NCBI RefSeq assembly: GCF_014489555.1
Contig: NZ_CP060784.1
Coordinates: 3,286,001-3,350,000 of the forward strand
Source: Hymenobacter qilianensis
GTDB lineage: Bacteria; Bacteroidota; Bacteroidia; Cytophagales; Hymenobacteraceae
DNA: 64,000 bases
Direction: 5' to 3'
Below the pieces are notes generated by a model. It did no database searches. It was not told where the DNA came from and saw only the letters and a list, made by a program, of their open reading frames with translations. Below, one piece after another: positions 47,033 to 55,920 of the stretch (positions within the stretch are counted from its first letter, which is position 1; each line of letters starts with the position of its first letter). The position numbers were made by a program, and so were the translations under genes.

Positions 47033-48097
47033 ATGGCAACCATCAATTTTGGCGGCGTAGACGAGACCGTAATTACCCGCGACGAATATCCGCTGTTCAA
47101 GGCGCAAGCCTACTTGAAGGACGAAGTAATTGCCGTGATTGGATACGGGGTGCAGGGCCCGGGCCAGGCGCTAAACCTGCGCGACAATGGCTTCAACGTC
47201 ATCATCGGGCAGCGCCAAGACTCGCCTTCCTGGGAGAAAGCCCTGCAAGATGGGTGGGTAGAAGGCGAAACGCTATTCTCTATTGAGGAAGCGGCGGAGC
47301 GCGGCACCATCATCGCCAACCTGCTGTCGGATGCTGGCCAGATTGCGCTGTGGCCTACGCTGAAAGCCCGACTGACACCCGGCAAAACGCTGTACTTTTC
47401 CCACGGCTTCGGCATCACTTTCAACGACCAAACCAACATCATTCCGCCCGCCGACGTGGACGTGATTCTGGTAGCGCCTAAGGGTAGCGGCACTAGTCTG
47501 CGGCGGCTGTATTTGCAGGGTGGGGGGCTAAATTCGTCGTTTGCCGTGTACCAAGACGCCAGTGGTGATGCTTATGAAAAAGCTATTGCATTGGGCATAG
47601 GTGTGGGCTCCGGCTACCTGTTTGAAACCGATTTTAAGAAGGAAGTTTATTCGGATCTGACCGGGGAGCGCGGCGTGTTAATGGGTGCTCTGGCCGGCAT
47701 CATCGAGGCTCAGTATCAAGTGTTGCGGCAGCGCGGCCACTCGCCCTCGGAGGCCTTCAATGAAACCGTGGAAGAACTAACGCAGAGCCTTGTACCGCTG
47801 GTGGGCGAAAACGGCATGGACTGGATGTTCAGCAACTGCTCCGTAACGGCCCAGCGCGGTGCCCTCGACTGGAAAGGCCGCTTCCGCGAAGCCACCTTGC
47901 CCGTGCTCAATGAACTCTACAACAGCGTGGCCTCCGGCAAAGAAGCCGAGCGCACTATTGAGCGCGGCTCGACGCCTAATTACCGCCAGGAACTGGAAGT
48001 GGAATTGAAGGAAGTTCGCGACTCGGAGCTGTGGCAGACCGGCGCTACTGTGCGCCAGCTTCGCTCCCTGAAAAAGACCCAAGAAGCTGATGCATAG
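47033..48097 (+). CDS. ilvC: ketol-acid reductoisomerase
   Basis: Converts acetolactate or acetohydroxybutyrate to the dihydroxy acid with NADPH and Mg. 354 residues: Rossmann motif VIGYGVQGPGQALNLRDNG, cofactor-specificity loop IGQRQDSPSWEKA, FSHGFGITF, VILVAPKGSGTSLRRLY and the all-helical C-terminal knot with metal ligands in FETDFKKEVYSDLTGERGVLMG and EFNETVEEL-type helices. The frame is intact, including a G6 run at about 47522 (QGGGLNSSF). The stop overlaps ilvA by 8 bp. Confidence 0.95.
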   Translation: MATINFGGVDETVITRDEYPLFKAQAYLKDEVIAVIGYGVQGPGQALNLRDNGFNVIIGQRQDSPSWEKALQDGWVEGETLFSIEEAAERGTIIANLLSDAGQIALWPTLKARLTPGKTLYFSHGFGITFNDQTNIIPPADVDVILVAPKGSGTSLRRLYLQGGGLNSSFAVYQDASGDAYEKAIALGIGVGSGYLFETDFKKEVYSDLTGERGVLMGALAGIIEAQYQVLRQRGHSPSEAFNETVEELTQSLVPLVGENGMDWMFSNCSVTAQRGALDWKGRFREATLPVLNELYNSVASGKEAERTIERGSTPNYRQELEVELKEVRDSELWQTGATVRQLRSLKKTQEADA

Positions 48098-49364
48098 CGA
48101 AACTATAGCCACTTCTGCCCCGGCGGTGCTGCTGAAAAATGTAGAGCAAGCTGCCCGCAACCTTCAAGGAGTGATTTATGAAACCCTCCTGCAGCAGAAT
48201 CTAGGCTTGTCGGCTGTTTACGGGGCCACTATTTACCTCAAGCGGGAAGACTTGCAGGTGGTGCGCTCCTACAAGATTCGGGGCGCTTACAACAAGATTT
48301 GCACGCTAACCCGGGAGCAGGGCGCGCACGATGTAGTGTGCGCCAGTGCCGGCAACCACGCCCAGGGTGTGGCCTACGCGTGTCAGTTGCTGGGGCTGAA
48401 GGGCTATATTTTCATGCCGGCTAACACACCGGCCCAGAAGGTGAGCAAGGTGCGCCTATTCGGCAAAGATCAAGTAGAAGTCATCCTGACCGGCAATACC
48501 TTCGACGACACGTTTACGGCCGCCAAACGTTTCTGCGACGAGCGCGGTAGCACATTCGTTCACCCCTTCGACGACATGGCTATTGTGGAGGGCCAGGCCA
48601 CCGTAGGCCTGGAAATTCTGCAAGCGTCGCCCGTACCCATTGATTATCTTTTTATGCCCATCGGCGGGGGCGGGCTGGCCTCGGGTGTGGGGGGCGTTTT
48701 TCGGCAGTTGAGCCCACATACCATGCTCATTGGGGTGCAGCCACAAGGTGCGCCCTCTATGCAGCAAGCTATTCAGGCCGGGCAACGTCAGGCGTTAGAG
48801 AATATCGAGAGCTTCGTAGATGGAGCCGCCGTGAAGTGCCCCGGCGCCCTCACGTTTGAGTTGTGCCGTGAGCTGCTCGATGATGTGGTGCTGGTGCCGG
48901 AAGGACAGGTGTGCGAAGATTTGCTTAAAATGTACAACGAAGAAGGCATCGTGCTGGAGCCCGCCGGTACGCTGAGCATTTCCGCCCTGCGCCAGTACGC
49001 CGCTAAAATTAAAGGTAAAACAGTGGTGTGCGTGCTCAGTGGCAGCAACAACGATATCACCCGGATGGAGGACATTAAGGAGCGCGCCATGCGTCACCAG
49101 GGCCTGAAGCACTACTTTATGGTCACCTTTAATCAGCGCCCCGGTGCGCTCCGCCGCTTCGTGAACCACGTCCTTCACCCCGACGACGACATCATCCACT
49201 TCCAGTACATCAAGAAAAACAACAAGGAAAAAGGCCCCGTTTTCGTGGGAATCGAAGTGAAAAAGCCCCACGATATTGAAGGCATTCAGTTTCGGATGGA
49301 GACTGAAGGCTTCGCTTATGAGTACCTCAACGGCAAGCAGGATTTCTTAAGCTTGCTGGTGTAA
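48090..49364 (+). CDS. ilvA: threonine ammonia-lyase (biosynthetic)
   Basis: Deaminates threonine to 2-oxobutyrate, the isoleucine-specific entry step. 424 residues. The PLP Lys is in VRSYKIRGAYNKI, the substrate loop is CASAGNHAQGVAYAC, and the phosphate-binding Gly loop is PIGGGGLASGVGG. A single short ACT-like C-terminal domain (about 340-424, KHYFMVTFNQRPGALRRFVNHVL) replaces the double domain of the E. coli enzyme and would carry isoleucine control. Translation is coupled to ilvC by an 8 bp overlap. Repeat copy 6 follows. Confidence 0.94.
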   Translation: MHSETIATSAPAVLLKNVEQAARNLQGVIYETLLQQNLGLSAVYGATIYLKREDLQVVRSYKIRGAYNKICTLTREQGAHDVVCASAGNHAQGVAYACQLLGLKGYIFMPANTPAQKVSKVRLFGKDQVEVILTGNTFDDTFTAAKRFCDERGSTFVHPFDDMAIVEGQATVGLEILQASPVPIDYLFMPIGGGGLASGVGGVFRQLSPHTMLIGVQPQGAPSMQQAIQAGQRQALENIESFVDGAAVKCPGALTFELCRELLDDVVLVPEGQVCEDLLKMYNEEGIVLEPAGTLSISALRQYAAKIKGKTVVCVLSGSNNDITRMEDIKERAMRHQGLKHYFMVTFNQRPGALRRFVNHVLHPDDDIIHFQYIKKNNKEKGPVFVGIEVKKPHDIEGIQFRMETEGFAYEYLNGKQDFLSLLV

Positions 49365-49395
49365 GCTTATATTGAACTAACAGTCTAAGTTTCAG

Positions 49396-49503
49396 AAAGA
49401 ACGTCATGCAGAGCAACAGCGAAGCATCTCGCTCGCTCCGTTAGATTAGTAACCTGACATCAGCCCGCGAGATGCTTCGCTGTTGCTCTGCATGACGTTC
49501 TTT
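49396..49503. repeat. hairpin repeat family R, copy 6 (ilvA-leuA spacer)
   Basis: AAAGAACGTCATGCAGAGCA at 49396 (then ACAGCGAAGCATCTCGC) pairs with GCGAGATGCTTCGCTGTTGC (then TCTGCATGACGTTCTTT) ending at 49503. GCAACAGC is exactly answered by GCTGTTGC, a variant not found in other copies. Confidence 0.92.
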
Positions 49504-49713
49504 AGGGGGCATTTTTAGTATATATCCAGCAAAAAAATATAGCCGGTTTAAGCGTTGGCCATTGTATCTGGTATTAATATTAAAAATTGATAATCAATGT
49601 GTTATAAGTTGAAAAGTCGCAATTAGAAATAGTAGGCTTCTCGAAAATTCGTTTCTCCTCTCACGTTTTGCCGGTGTACTTGCAATAGCTATCCGCTAAA
49701 AGTACCCCGACCT
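49504..49713 (+). other. AT-rich spacer before leuA, no gene
   Basis: About 210 bp, clearly richer in A/T than the flanking genes (TATAGCC..., ATTAATATTAAAAATTGATAATCAATG). It may hold an internal promoter for the leu genes (TTG and TATAAGTTG near 49600-49615 are weak candidates). I see no Leu-rich leader peptide and no terminator hairpin here. Confidence 0.4.
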
Positions 49714-50880
49714 ATGGCAGCTGAGAAAATACAAATCTTCGATACCACGCTCCGCGACGGTGAGCAAGTGCCGGGCTGCAAGCTCAACCGCGACGAGAAA
49801 CTCATTATTGCCGAGCAGCTCGAACGGCTCGGCGTAGACGTTATCGAGGCCGGTTTTCCCGTCTCTAGTCCTGGCGATTTTGAGGCGGTGCAGGCCATTG
49901 CAGCCCAAACCCGCGAGGCAACAGTCTGCGGCCTTTCCCGCGCCGTGGAAAACGATATCCGGGTGGCGGCTGAAGCGCTGAAGCCGGCGCGCTATCCGCG
50001 CATTCATACCGGCATCGGGACTTCCGAATCGCACATTTTGCACAAGCTTTGCAGCACCCAGGATAAAGTGCTGGAGCGTGCTGTAGCTGCCGTGAAGTTG
50101 GCCAAATCCTTTGTAGAAGACGTGGAGTTTTACGCCGAAGATGCTGGCCGCACGGCGAATGATTATTTGGCTCGCGTGTGTGAGGCGGCTATTAAGGCCG
50201 GTGCCACCGTCCTCAACATTCCTGATACCACGGGCTACTGTTTGCCCGACGAGTATGGCGCTAAGATCAAATATCTGCGTGAGAATGTGCGGGGCATCGA
50301 TAAGGTCTGTTTGTCAACGCATTGCCATAACGATTTGGGGCTGGCTACGGCCAATTCCATTGCAGGCGTGCTAAATGGCGCCCGCCAGATTGAGTGCACC
50401 ATCAACGGGGTAGGAGAGCGGGCCGGCAATACAGCGCTGGAAGAAGTCGTCATGATTTTGCGCCAGCATCCTTACCTGCAACTGGATACCAATATTACCT
50501 CCCAGCGTTTGGCTGATACCTCAGCCTTGGTGTCGGCGATGATGGGGATGCCGGTGCAGCCCAATAAGGCCATTGTGGGCTCCAATGCCTTCTCTCATTC
50601 CAGTGGCATTCACCAGGATGGGGTGATTAAGAATCGGGAAACCTACGAAATCATTGATCCGCGCACGGTGGGCGTGGCCGATTCTTCTATTGTGCTCACA
50701 GCCCGATCGGGTCGGGCGGCGCTGGCATACAGGCTTCAAAAATTAGGATATGAATTTGATCGGCCGGCTCTCAACAAGGCCTATGCTTGCTTTATGCAGA
50801 TGGCTGATCGTCAGAAGGAAGTAGTAGATAATGATCTGCACTTATTAGTGGAACAGGAAAATTTGGTAGCAGCCAATTAA
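49714..50880 (+). CDS. leuA: 2-isopropylmalate synthase, short form
   Basis: First leucine-specific step: acetyl-CoA plus 2-oxoisovalerate. 388 residues of HMGL-type TIM barrel with the two diagnostic blocks [21 protein letters not shown] (catalytic Arg and metal Asp) and [39 protein letters not shown] (metal His pair). The E. coli enzyme is over 500 residues; the C-terminal leucine-binding regulatory domain is missing here, so leucine feedback on this enzyme is unlikely and control may rest on the operon's attenuator. LeuC begins 1 bp after the stop. Re-citrate synthase or homocitrate synthase are alternatives, made unlikely by leuCDB next door. Confidence 0.92.
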   Translation: MAAEKIQIFDTTLRDGEQVPGCKLNRDEKLIIAEQLERLGVDVIEAGFPVSSPGDFEAVQAIAAQTREATVCGLSRAVENDIRVAAEALKPARYPRIHTGIGTSESHILHKLCSTQDKVLERAVAAVKLAKSFVEDVEFYAEDAGRTANDYLARVCEAAIKAGATVLNIPDTTGYCLPDEYGAKIKYLRENVRGIDKVCLSTHCHNDLGLATANSIAGVLNGARQIECTINGVGERAGNTALEEVVMILRQHPYLQLDTNITSQRLADTSALVSAMMGMPVQPNKAIVGSNAFSHSSGIHQDGVIKNRETYEIIDPRTVGVADSSIVLTARSGRAALAYRLQKLGYEFDRPALNKAYACFMQMADRQKEVVDNDLHLLVEQENLVAAN

Positions 50881-50881
50881 C

Positions 50882-52272
50882 ATGGGTAAAACGTTAGTTG
50901 ATAAAATCTGGGATGCGCATGTGGTAAAGGCCGTGGGCGATTTGGAGGTGTTTTACATCGACCGCCATCTGATTCATGAAGTGACCAGTCCGCAGGCCTT
51001 CGACGAACTCGCGGCCCGTGGCTTGACTCTGCACAACCCCGCCCAGATAGTGGCCACCGCAGACCATAACGTGCCCACGCGCAACCAGCATTTACCTATA
51101 CAGGACCCGCTTTCGCGCTCCCAGGTTGATAAATTGACTGAAAATTGTGCCAAGCATGGCGTTGAGTTATTTGGTTTAGGCCATGAATACCAAGGCATTG
51201 TGCATGTCATTGGGCCTGAGTTGGGTATTACCCAGCCCGGTATGACCATTGTTTGCGGCGATAGCCACACTTCTACTCATGGCGCTTTTGGCGCCATTGC
51301 TTTTGGTATAGGTACCAGCCAGGTGACGCAGGTAATGGCTTCGCAGTGCTTGCTGATCAGTCGGCCTAAGCGCATGCGCATTACTGTGGACGGCGAGTTG
51401 CGGCCAGGCGTCACGGCCAAAGACTTGATTTTGCATGTGATAGCCCAGCTTGGTACGGGTGGGGCCACGGGCTACTTCGTGGAATACGCGGGCAGCGCCA
51501 TCCAGGCTCTGAGCATGGAAGGCCGCATGACGGTGTGCAATATGAGCATCGAAATGGGCGCCCGCGGTGGCCTCATTGCCCCCGACACTACCACGTTTGC
51601 CTATCTGAAAGGCCGCCCATTTGCCCCCAAGGCGAGCGGTGGGAGCAGGCTGTGGCGTATTGGCAAACGCTGTACTCCGACGCTGATGCCGCCTTCGATG
51701 CCGAACTACAATTCGACGCGAGGGGCATTTTGCCCATGATTACCTACGGCACAAACCCTGGTATGGGAATGGCGCTTAATGGCAACATTCCGTTGCAGGT
51801 GCTAGAAGGTGAGGCGGTTAGCTTTGATAAGTCCTTGCAGTACATGGGTTTTGCGCCCGGCGAATCATTGCTGGGCAAGCAGATCGACTACGTGTTCATT
51901 GGGAGCTGCACCAATTCGCGCATTGAGGACCTCCGCGCTGTCGCGGCCTATGTGAAGGGGAAGCACAAGGCGGCGCACGTGGAGGCCATCATTGTGCCCG
52001 GCTCCAAGCTGGTGGAAAAGCAGGCCATTGCCGAAGGCTTAGATCAGGTGTTGACTGCGGCCGGCTTTGAGCTGCGCGAACCCGGTTGCAGCGCCTGCCT
52101 AGCCATGAATGACGACAAGATTCCGGCCGGCGCTTACTGCGTCTCTACTTCAAACCGCAATTTCGAGGGGCGCCAGGGACCCGGTGCGCGCACCCTGCTG
52201 GCCAGTCCGCTGGTAGCGGCTATAACGGCCGTGGAAGGTCATATCGTGGACATTACCGAATACTTAAACTAG
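50882..52272 (+). CDS. leuC: 3-isopropylmalate dehydratase, large subunit (frameshifted as read)
   Basis: Aconitase-family [4Fe-4S] isomerase of isopropylmalate. About 464 residues: [15 protein letters not shown] start, [16 protein letters not shown]-type [25 protein letters not shown], cluster ligands in [14 protein letters not shown] and [11 protein letters not shown], and [22 protein letters not shown]. The frame breaks at the C5 run 51624-51628; one C restores [26 protein letters not shown]. LeuD starts 9 bp later, so the two subunits are made together. Confidence 0.92.
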
Positions 52273-52281
52273 TCCGCGCCC

Positions 52282-52878
52282 ATGGAAAAGTTTCAAACGC
52301 TCCGCTCAAAGGCCGTGCCGCTGCCCATCGAGAATATCGATACGGACCAGATCATTCCCGCTCGCTTTCTGAAGGCGACGACCCGCGAAGGTTTCGGTGC
52401 CAACCTGTTCAGCGACTGGCGCTATACATCCGATGGTCAGCCCAAACCGGGCTTCGTGCTGAACGATGCTCGCTATGGGGGGCAAATTCTGCTGGGGGGC
52501 AAAAACTTCGGTTGCGGCTCCAGCCGCGAGCATGCTGCCTGGGCCCTGTATGATGCTGGTTTCAAAGTGGTCATCTCCAGCTACTTCGCTGATATTTTCA
52601 AAGGTAACGCCCTGAACACCGGGCTGTTGCCGCTGCAAGTATCGGATGAAGTTCTGCAAAGACTTTTCAAGCAAGTGGAGCTTGATCCGCAGACGCAACT
52701 GATTGTGGACCTGCCGACCCAAACGCTCACAGTACCGCTGTGGGAGGAAAGCTTTGGCTTTGAATTGGACCCTTACAAAAAGGAATGCCTGATCAATGGG
52801 TACGACGACATTGATTTTCTCATCAACCAAAAAGCGGCCATTGCCGCTTACGAACAGCAGCGACCATGGGCATACTAA
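52282..52878 (+). CDS. leuD: 3-isopropylmalate dehydratase, small subunit
   Basis: 198-residue swivelling subunit of Leu[34 protein letters not shown] and [34 protein letters not shown] are the diagnostic blocks. The gene contains two G6 tracts (about 52474 and 52492, [13 protein letters not shown]), both in frame here, unlike the G5 tracts in leuC and leuB. It overlaps leuB by 13 bp. Confidence 0.95.
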   Translation: MEKFQTLRSKAVPLPIENIDTDQIIPARFLKATTREGFGANLFSDWRYTSDGQPKPGFVLNDARYGGQILLGGKNFGCGSSREHAAWALYDAGFKVVISSYFADIFKGNALNTGLLPLQVSDEVLQRLFKQVELDPQTQLIVDLPTQTLTVPLWEESFGFELDPYKKECLINGYDDIDFLINQKAAIAAYEQQRPWAY

Positions 52879-53986
52879 GAAAGCGAATTGTGGTATTGGC
52901 CGGCGACGGTATCGGTCCGGAAGTGTGCCAGGAGGGAGTGCGGGTGCTGAAAGCCATAGCCGAGCGCTTCGGCCACGAGTTCATCTTCGACCACCAACTC
53001 ATGGGCGCCTGCGCCATTGATGCCACCGGCGACCCGCTGCCGGAAAAAACGCTGGCCGCTTGTTGGCAGGCCGATGCGGTGCTGCTCGGGGCCATCGGCG
53101 ACCCGAAGTATGACAACAACCCCGCCGCCAAAGTACGTCCCGAGCAAGGGCTGCTGAAGCTGCGCAAGTCGCTGGGGCTCTACGCTAACATTCGCCCTGT
53201 TACGGCCTATGACCGATTAATTGAGCATTCTCCCCTCAAAAAAGACCGGATACAAGGTGCCGACATGCTCATCTTCCGGGAGCTGACGGGGGCATTTATT
53301 TCGGTGAAAAGGGTCGTGCGGAAGATGGTAGTGCTTTCGATCATTGCACTTATAATCGGGGGGAAATTGCTCGTATTGCGCACCGCGCTTTTCAGGCCGC
53401 CGAAAACCGTCGGCAGAAGCTGACTTTGGTAGATAAAGCTAACGTGCTGGAAACGTCGCGCTTATGGCGCGAAGTGGTGCAGGAAATTGCCCCCCAGTAT
53501 CCCAGCGTAATGGTCGATTACCTGTTTGTGGACAACGCGGCCATGCAGCTTATCCTCAATCCGCGGCAGTTTGATGTAATGCTGACCGAGAATATGTTCG
53601 GCGATATTCTCTCCGACGAAGCCTCTGTAATTGCCGGCTCTTTGGGCCTGTTGCCTTCCGCTTCCGTCGGCGACCAGGTAGCGTTGTTTGAGCCTATTCA
53701 CGGGTCATTTCCGCAGGCTAAAGGCAAAGGCATTGCCAACCCGATAGCTACTATCCTATCGGCAGCAATGATGCTGGAACACTTTGGTTTACAAGCCGAA
53801 GCCGACTGCGTGAAGGATGCTGTAGATAATGCCCTGGAAAGAGGCGTGCTCACGCCCGAACTGACTTCCGGCGTGCCGTACACCACTGAGCAAGTAGGCA
53901 GCTTCATTGCCTACGGCGTGCTGGATCTACAGGATTGTCAGCTGCATAGAAGCAATATTGAACTCGGCTTGAGCACAATTATTTAG
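52866..53986 (+). CDS. leuB: 3-isopropylmalate dehydrogenase (frameshifted as read)
   Basis: Oxidative decarboxylation of 3-isopropylmalate with NAD and Mg. About 373 residues: [46 protein letters not shown], then [49 protein letters not shown] and [33 protein letters not shown]. The frame breaks at the G5 run 53288-53292; one G gives [41 protein letters not shown], containing the conserved Tyr and the Arg-Ile-A-F helix. It is the last gene of the operon, followed by repeat copy 7 and a terminator. Confidence 0.92.
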
Positions 53987-54014
53987 ATCATAAACTGAAA
54001 GGAATAGAAATCAC

Positions 54015-54120
54015 AAGAACGTCATGCAGAGCGGTAGCGAAGCATCTCGCGGGCTGACGCCGGATTAGTACTCCTACTAAACACGCGAGATGCTTCGCTA
54101 CCGCTCTGCATGACGTTCTT
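54015..54120. repeat. hairpin repeat family R, copy 7
   Basis: AAGAACGTCATGCAGAGCGG (54015 on, then TAGCGAAGCATCTCGCG) pairs perfectly with CGCGAGATGCTTCGCTACCG (then CTCTGCATGACGTTCTT) ending at 54120: arms of 37 bp. The best-preserved copy. GCGGTAGC is answered by GCTACCGC. Confidence 0.93.
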
Positions 54121-54157
54121 TTTAGATTTAGGTAGCCACTGTACTCAGCCAGAAGTC

Positions 54158-54203
54158 AAAAAAGCCCCCAGCATACTACTGACGGTATGCTGGGGGGCTT
54201 TTT
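54158..54203. terminator. terminator of the ilv-leu operon (bidirectional)
   Basis: AAAAAAGCCCCCAGCATAC pairs with GTATGCTGGGGGGCTTTTT across the loop TACTGACG. It lies between leuB (+) and gltD (-) and can stop both. Five C face six G, the same one-base shortfall as in the broken genes. Confidence 0.92.
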
Positions 54204-54223
54204 CTGTATTGAAACACAGTAGT

Positions 54224-55693
54224 TCAGGCAAACATCGCCACCGCATTCTTACTGGGTAGCGCAGTTTTGCCAGTTAAGAAAATGTCTACTTGCCGTGCTG
54301 CTTCCCGGCCTTCCGAAATAGCCCAGACTACAAGGGATTGCCCGCGGCGCATGTCGCCGGCCACGAATACATTCGGTAGGCTGGTGCGATAAGTATCGTT
54401 GGGTGCGTGCACGTTGCCTCGGCCATCAAGCTCTACGCCAAGCTGTTCGAGCAGGCCTTGATACTGCGGTGAGGCAAATCCGAGGGCTAATAGCACCATG
54501 TCGCAAGGTATTTCGCGTTCGGAGCCTTCTATTTCGGTAAAGGCGATGCGGCGGCCGAGTACATCGGTTTCCCAGGTTACGTCGGTAACCAGTACAGCTC
54601 GTAATTGGCCTTGCTCATCGCCCAGGAAAGCTTTCGTATGAATACCCCAGTAACGATGGCAGCCTTCCTCGTGGGAGGTGCTGGTGCGGAAAACAGTGGG
54701 GTAGCTGGGCCAGGGCGCGTGTGCGGGCCGGTCGGTAGAGGGCTCGTGCATAAGGGCAAATTGGGTAACAGAACTGGCTTGCTGGCGGTTAGCGGTGCCC
54801 ACGCAGTCCGAGCCTGTGTCGCCACTTCCAATCACAATTAACCGACGGTCGGTGGCCAGAATCGGCTCATTTGTGATGGGCAACTCACTTACCCGGCGGT
54901 TGTGCTGGGTCAGGTAGTCCATGGCAAAGTGAATTCCGGACAGTTCGCGGCCCGGAATGGGCAGATCGCGGGCCATAAGGGCGCCACCGGCAAGCACCAC
55001 CGCGTCGAAGGTGCGGGTTAGCTCGGCGGCGGGCAGATCTTTGCCAATCTCTGTGTTGCAGCGGAACTCAATTCCATCTTCCTCAAGCAGTTGGATACGA
55101 CGGTCAATTACCCATTTATCCAGCTTGAAATCAGGGATTCCGTAGCGTAAAAGCCCCCCAGGCCGGTCATCGCGCTCGAATACAGTCACGGAGTGGCCAG
55201 CCTTCGCTAGTTGAGCCGCCGCCGCTAAACCAGCCGGCCCGGAGCCGACCACCGCCACCGTTTTTCCCGACTTAAGCAGGGGCGCAGATGGCGCCACATA
55301 GCCTTTGGAGAAAGCAATTTCGATGATGTGCTTCTCAATTTCCTCGATGGCAACCGGCTCACGGTTAATGCTCAGCACGCACGCGGATTCGCACGGCGCG
55401 GGGCAGATACGCCCTGTGAATTCCGGGAAGTTGTTCGTAGAAGATAGGATCTGGTAGGCTTGCAGCCAGTCCTGCTGGTGCACGGCGTCGTTGAATTCGG
55501 GAATGATATTACCCAGCGGACAACCAGAATGACAAAACGGAATGCCGCAGTCCATGCACCGCGCCGCCTGCCGATTGAGCTGCTCATCGGTGTAAGTGCT
55601 AACAAATTCCTGGTTATGCGCTACCCGCTCCTGAGGCGCTGCCTTGGGGGGCAATTCCCGCTCAAATTCCTTAAATCCTGTGATGTGCGCCAT
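54224..55693 (-). CDS. gltD: glutamate synthase, small (beta) subunit
   Basis: NADPH-oxidising flavoprotein that feeds electrons to GltB. 489 residues: an N-terminal cluster domain with RCMDCGIPFCHSGCPLGN and ICPAPCESACVLSIN (Cys ligands of two [4Fe-4S] clusters), an FAD Rossmann motif VVGSGPAGLAAAAQLAKAGHSVTVFER followed by RPGGLLRYGIPDFKLDKWV, and an NADPH site VIGSGDTGSDCVGTANR. It is downstream of gltB on the same strand, with a 222 bp spacer filled by nested repeats. Glutamate made here serves the IlvE transaminase. Confidence 0.95.
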   Translation of the reverse strand: MAHITGFKEFERELPPKAAPQERVAHNQEFVSTYTDEQLNRQAARCMDCGIPFCHSGCPLGNIIPEFNDAVHQQDWLQAYQILSSTNNFPEFTGRICPAPCESACVLSINREPVAIEEIEKHIIEIAFSKGYVAPSAPLLKSGKTVAVVGSGPAGLAAAAQLAKAGHSVTVFERDDRPGGLLRYGIPDFKLDKWVIDRRIQLLEEDGIEFRCNTEIGKDLPAAELTRTFDAVVLAGGALMARDLPIPGRELSGIHFAMDYLTQHNRRVSELPITNEPILATDRRLIVIGSGDTGSDCVGTANRQQASSVTQFALMHEPSTDRPAHAPWPSYPTVFRTSTSHEEGCHRYWGIHTKAFLGDEQGQLRAVLVTDVTWETDVLGRRIAFTEIEGSEREIPCDMVLLALGFASPQYQGLLEQLGVELDGRGNVHAPNDTYRTSLPNVFVAGDMRRGQSLVVWAISEGREAARQVDIFLTGKTALPSKNAVAMFA

Positions 55694-55705
55694 AGCAGTT
55701 TTAAT

Positions 55706-55920
55706 GTAGAGACGCGATACTTCGCGTCTTGGCGTTGAACAATTCGCTTTGAGCAGTTAATTAATTTCGTCTGTCATGCAGAGCGGTAGCGAAGCATCTC
55801 GCGTGTTTAGTAGGAGTACTAATCCGGCGTCAGCCCGCGAGATGCTTCGACTCCGTCTCTGCATGACAGTTACTTTGGCAACATCAGCAACGAGGAGACG
55901 CAAAATTTTGCGTCTCTACA
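55706..55920. repeat. composite inverted-repeat element between gltB and gltD
   Basis: TGTAGAGACGC at 55706 and its inverse GCGTCTCTACA at 55910-55920 bound a 215 bp stretch. Each end is itself a small palindrome: AGACGCGA/TCGCGTCT (55710-55729) and the perfect 22 bp GAGACGCAAAA/TTTTGCGTCTC (55895-55916). Hairpin repeat copy 8 lies within. The gltB stop codon (complement of 55916-55918) lies inside the right end. No coding capacity. Confidence 0.7.
55771..55869. repeat. hairpin repeat family R, copy 8 (nested)
   Basis: CTGTCATGCAGAGCGGTAGC (55771 on, then GAAGCATCTCGCG) against CGCGAGATGCTTCGACTCCG (then TCTCTGCATGACAG) ending at 55869. The core and tips pair; the variable part is mismatched in two places. 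It lies inside the composite element at 55706-55920. Confidence 0.88.

Noticed and set aside
49504..49713. A second, leucine-specific attenuator before leuA
   Set aside because: No Leu-rich short frame and no terminator-like stem found in the spacer.
13681..55869. Dispersed repeats considered as a CRISPR array
   Set aside because: Copies are kilobases apart and palindromic, have no spacers, and no cas genes are present.
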